Shown in pieces: positions 26,493 through 26,875 of a DNA stretch of 26,875 bases. Positions within the stretch are counted from its first letter, which is position 1; every line of letters starts with the position of its first letter. Under the pieces are notes generated by a model, which had not been told where the DNA came from, made no database searches, and saw only the letters and a list, made by a program, of their open reading frames with translations. This DNA comes from Acanthaster planci (taxonomy: Eukaryota; Echinodermata; Asteroidea; Valvatida; Acanthasteridae): assembly GCF_001949145.1 (NCBI RefSeq), contig NW_019091708.1, positions 189,951-216,825 of the forward strand, read 5' to 3'. The position numbers and the translations under genes are program-made.

Positions 26493-26772
26493 CTGGACGA
26501 TAGGAATATATACAGACGATCAAAGATTATCTAAAACAATTCAAGTACTTGCAACGCAAATCATATCAACAGTTACTCCTAGTGACACACAGAAACAATT
26601 AACGACAGATCGGTGCGGGGAATAAAGGGTGCCATGGTGCGAAAAAATCTAATTACATCGATCAAAGCCTAAACTCGACAGGAAGTGTTTGACGAAGTAA
26701 ACGTTCGAGAAGTCAGACGATTTCAAGGAGATTTTAGAAACTGGGAACTGAGTAGTGCACCCCGTCTGTATA

Positions 26773-26850
26773 GTCGATATTACGTAATCATTTCAAGCCC
26801 CTCGACCAATCAGAACGCTGGATTTGGCCTCATTAGCATATTTTGAGGAG
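26773..26850 (+). repeat. Dispersed repeat, copy 2 (CGACCAAT..TTTGAGGAGCC)
   Basis: This copy shares GATATTA, CGACCAAT-AGAACGC and GCCTCATTAGCATATTTTGA followed by GGAGCC with 3768-3845, in the same orientation. It includes a perfect CCAATCAGA, an NF-Y-type CCAAT box, which in this case is carried by a repeat. Confidence 0.7.
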
Positions 26851-26875
26851 CCAGCTCCTCATTGGACCGTTCCAT

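Noticed and set aside
1-26875. tRNA, rRNA or CRISPR-type arrays
   Set aside because: No cloverleaf-forming box A/B pairs, rRNA blocks or regular short repeat-spacer arrays were recognised on either strand.

Overview
This window is animal nuclear DNA. It has spliceosomal introns with GT..AG borders, a multi-domain extracellular protein split over many short exons, and fossils of metazoan transposons. The overall style (AT-rich introns, frequent TACATGTA motifs, a Polinton-type polymerase relic, MADF/Harbinger fragments, foldback elements) suggests a marine invertebrate. I cannot name the phylum from the sequence alone.

The main content is one plus-strand gene that runs nearly the whole window and is 5'-incomplete. 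It encodes the C-terminal part of a secreted mucin / von Willebrand-factor-like glycoprotein. I place 20 exons by hand from splice borders, phase and cysteine pattern. Three tandem 48-nt Thr/Ser/Pro exons lie at 117-1368. A 10.2-kb transposon-filled intron follows, then another 45-nt Thr/Ser/Pro exon at 11563. A three-exon VWC domain spans 12317-12962. Then comes a duplicated cassette made of a Thr/Ser/Pro exon, a novel 99-codon Cys-rich exon, a VWC-like exon and a 30-nt micro-exon (13095-15454 and 15572-18806). A third Thr/Ser/Pro exon (18915), a second three-exon VWC domain (21389-22683) and a terminal cystine-knot exon (22873-23195) close the gene. Every module boundary is phase 1, which makes the modules freely duplicable. 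The VWC-like parts all share a phase-0 intron at the same place.

1-1.85 kb is a tandem array of about 0.6-kb units, each carrying one Thr/Ser/Pro mini-exon, with the last unit broken. 1.85-11.5 kb is intron. It holds a foldback element (2.76-3.18 kb), a MADF-like fragment and an opposing Harbinger-like transposase fragment (3.27-3.83 kb), an antisense RRM-like exon (about 4.23-4.44 kb) and a decayed Polinton/Maverick-like family B DNA polymerase (6.70-9.39 kb) cut off before its polymerase palm motifs. 11.5-23.2 kb is the body of the mucin-like gene. 23.2-26.9 kb is 3' flank with no confident gene, apart from a possible tiny antisense terminal exon, a hairpin and a dispersed repeat.

Functionally, the modules describe an extracellular polymer: Thr/Ser/Pro segments for O-glycosylation, Cys-rich VWC and novel domains for disulfide-stabilised spacing, and a cystine knot for dimerisation. 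This is inferred from domain families, not shown by the sequence.
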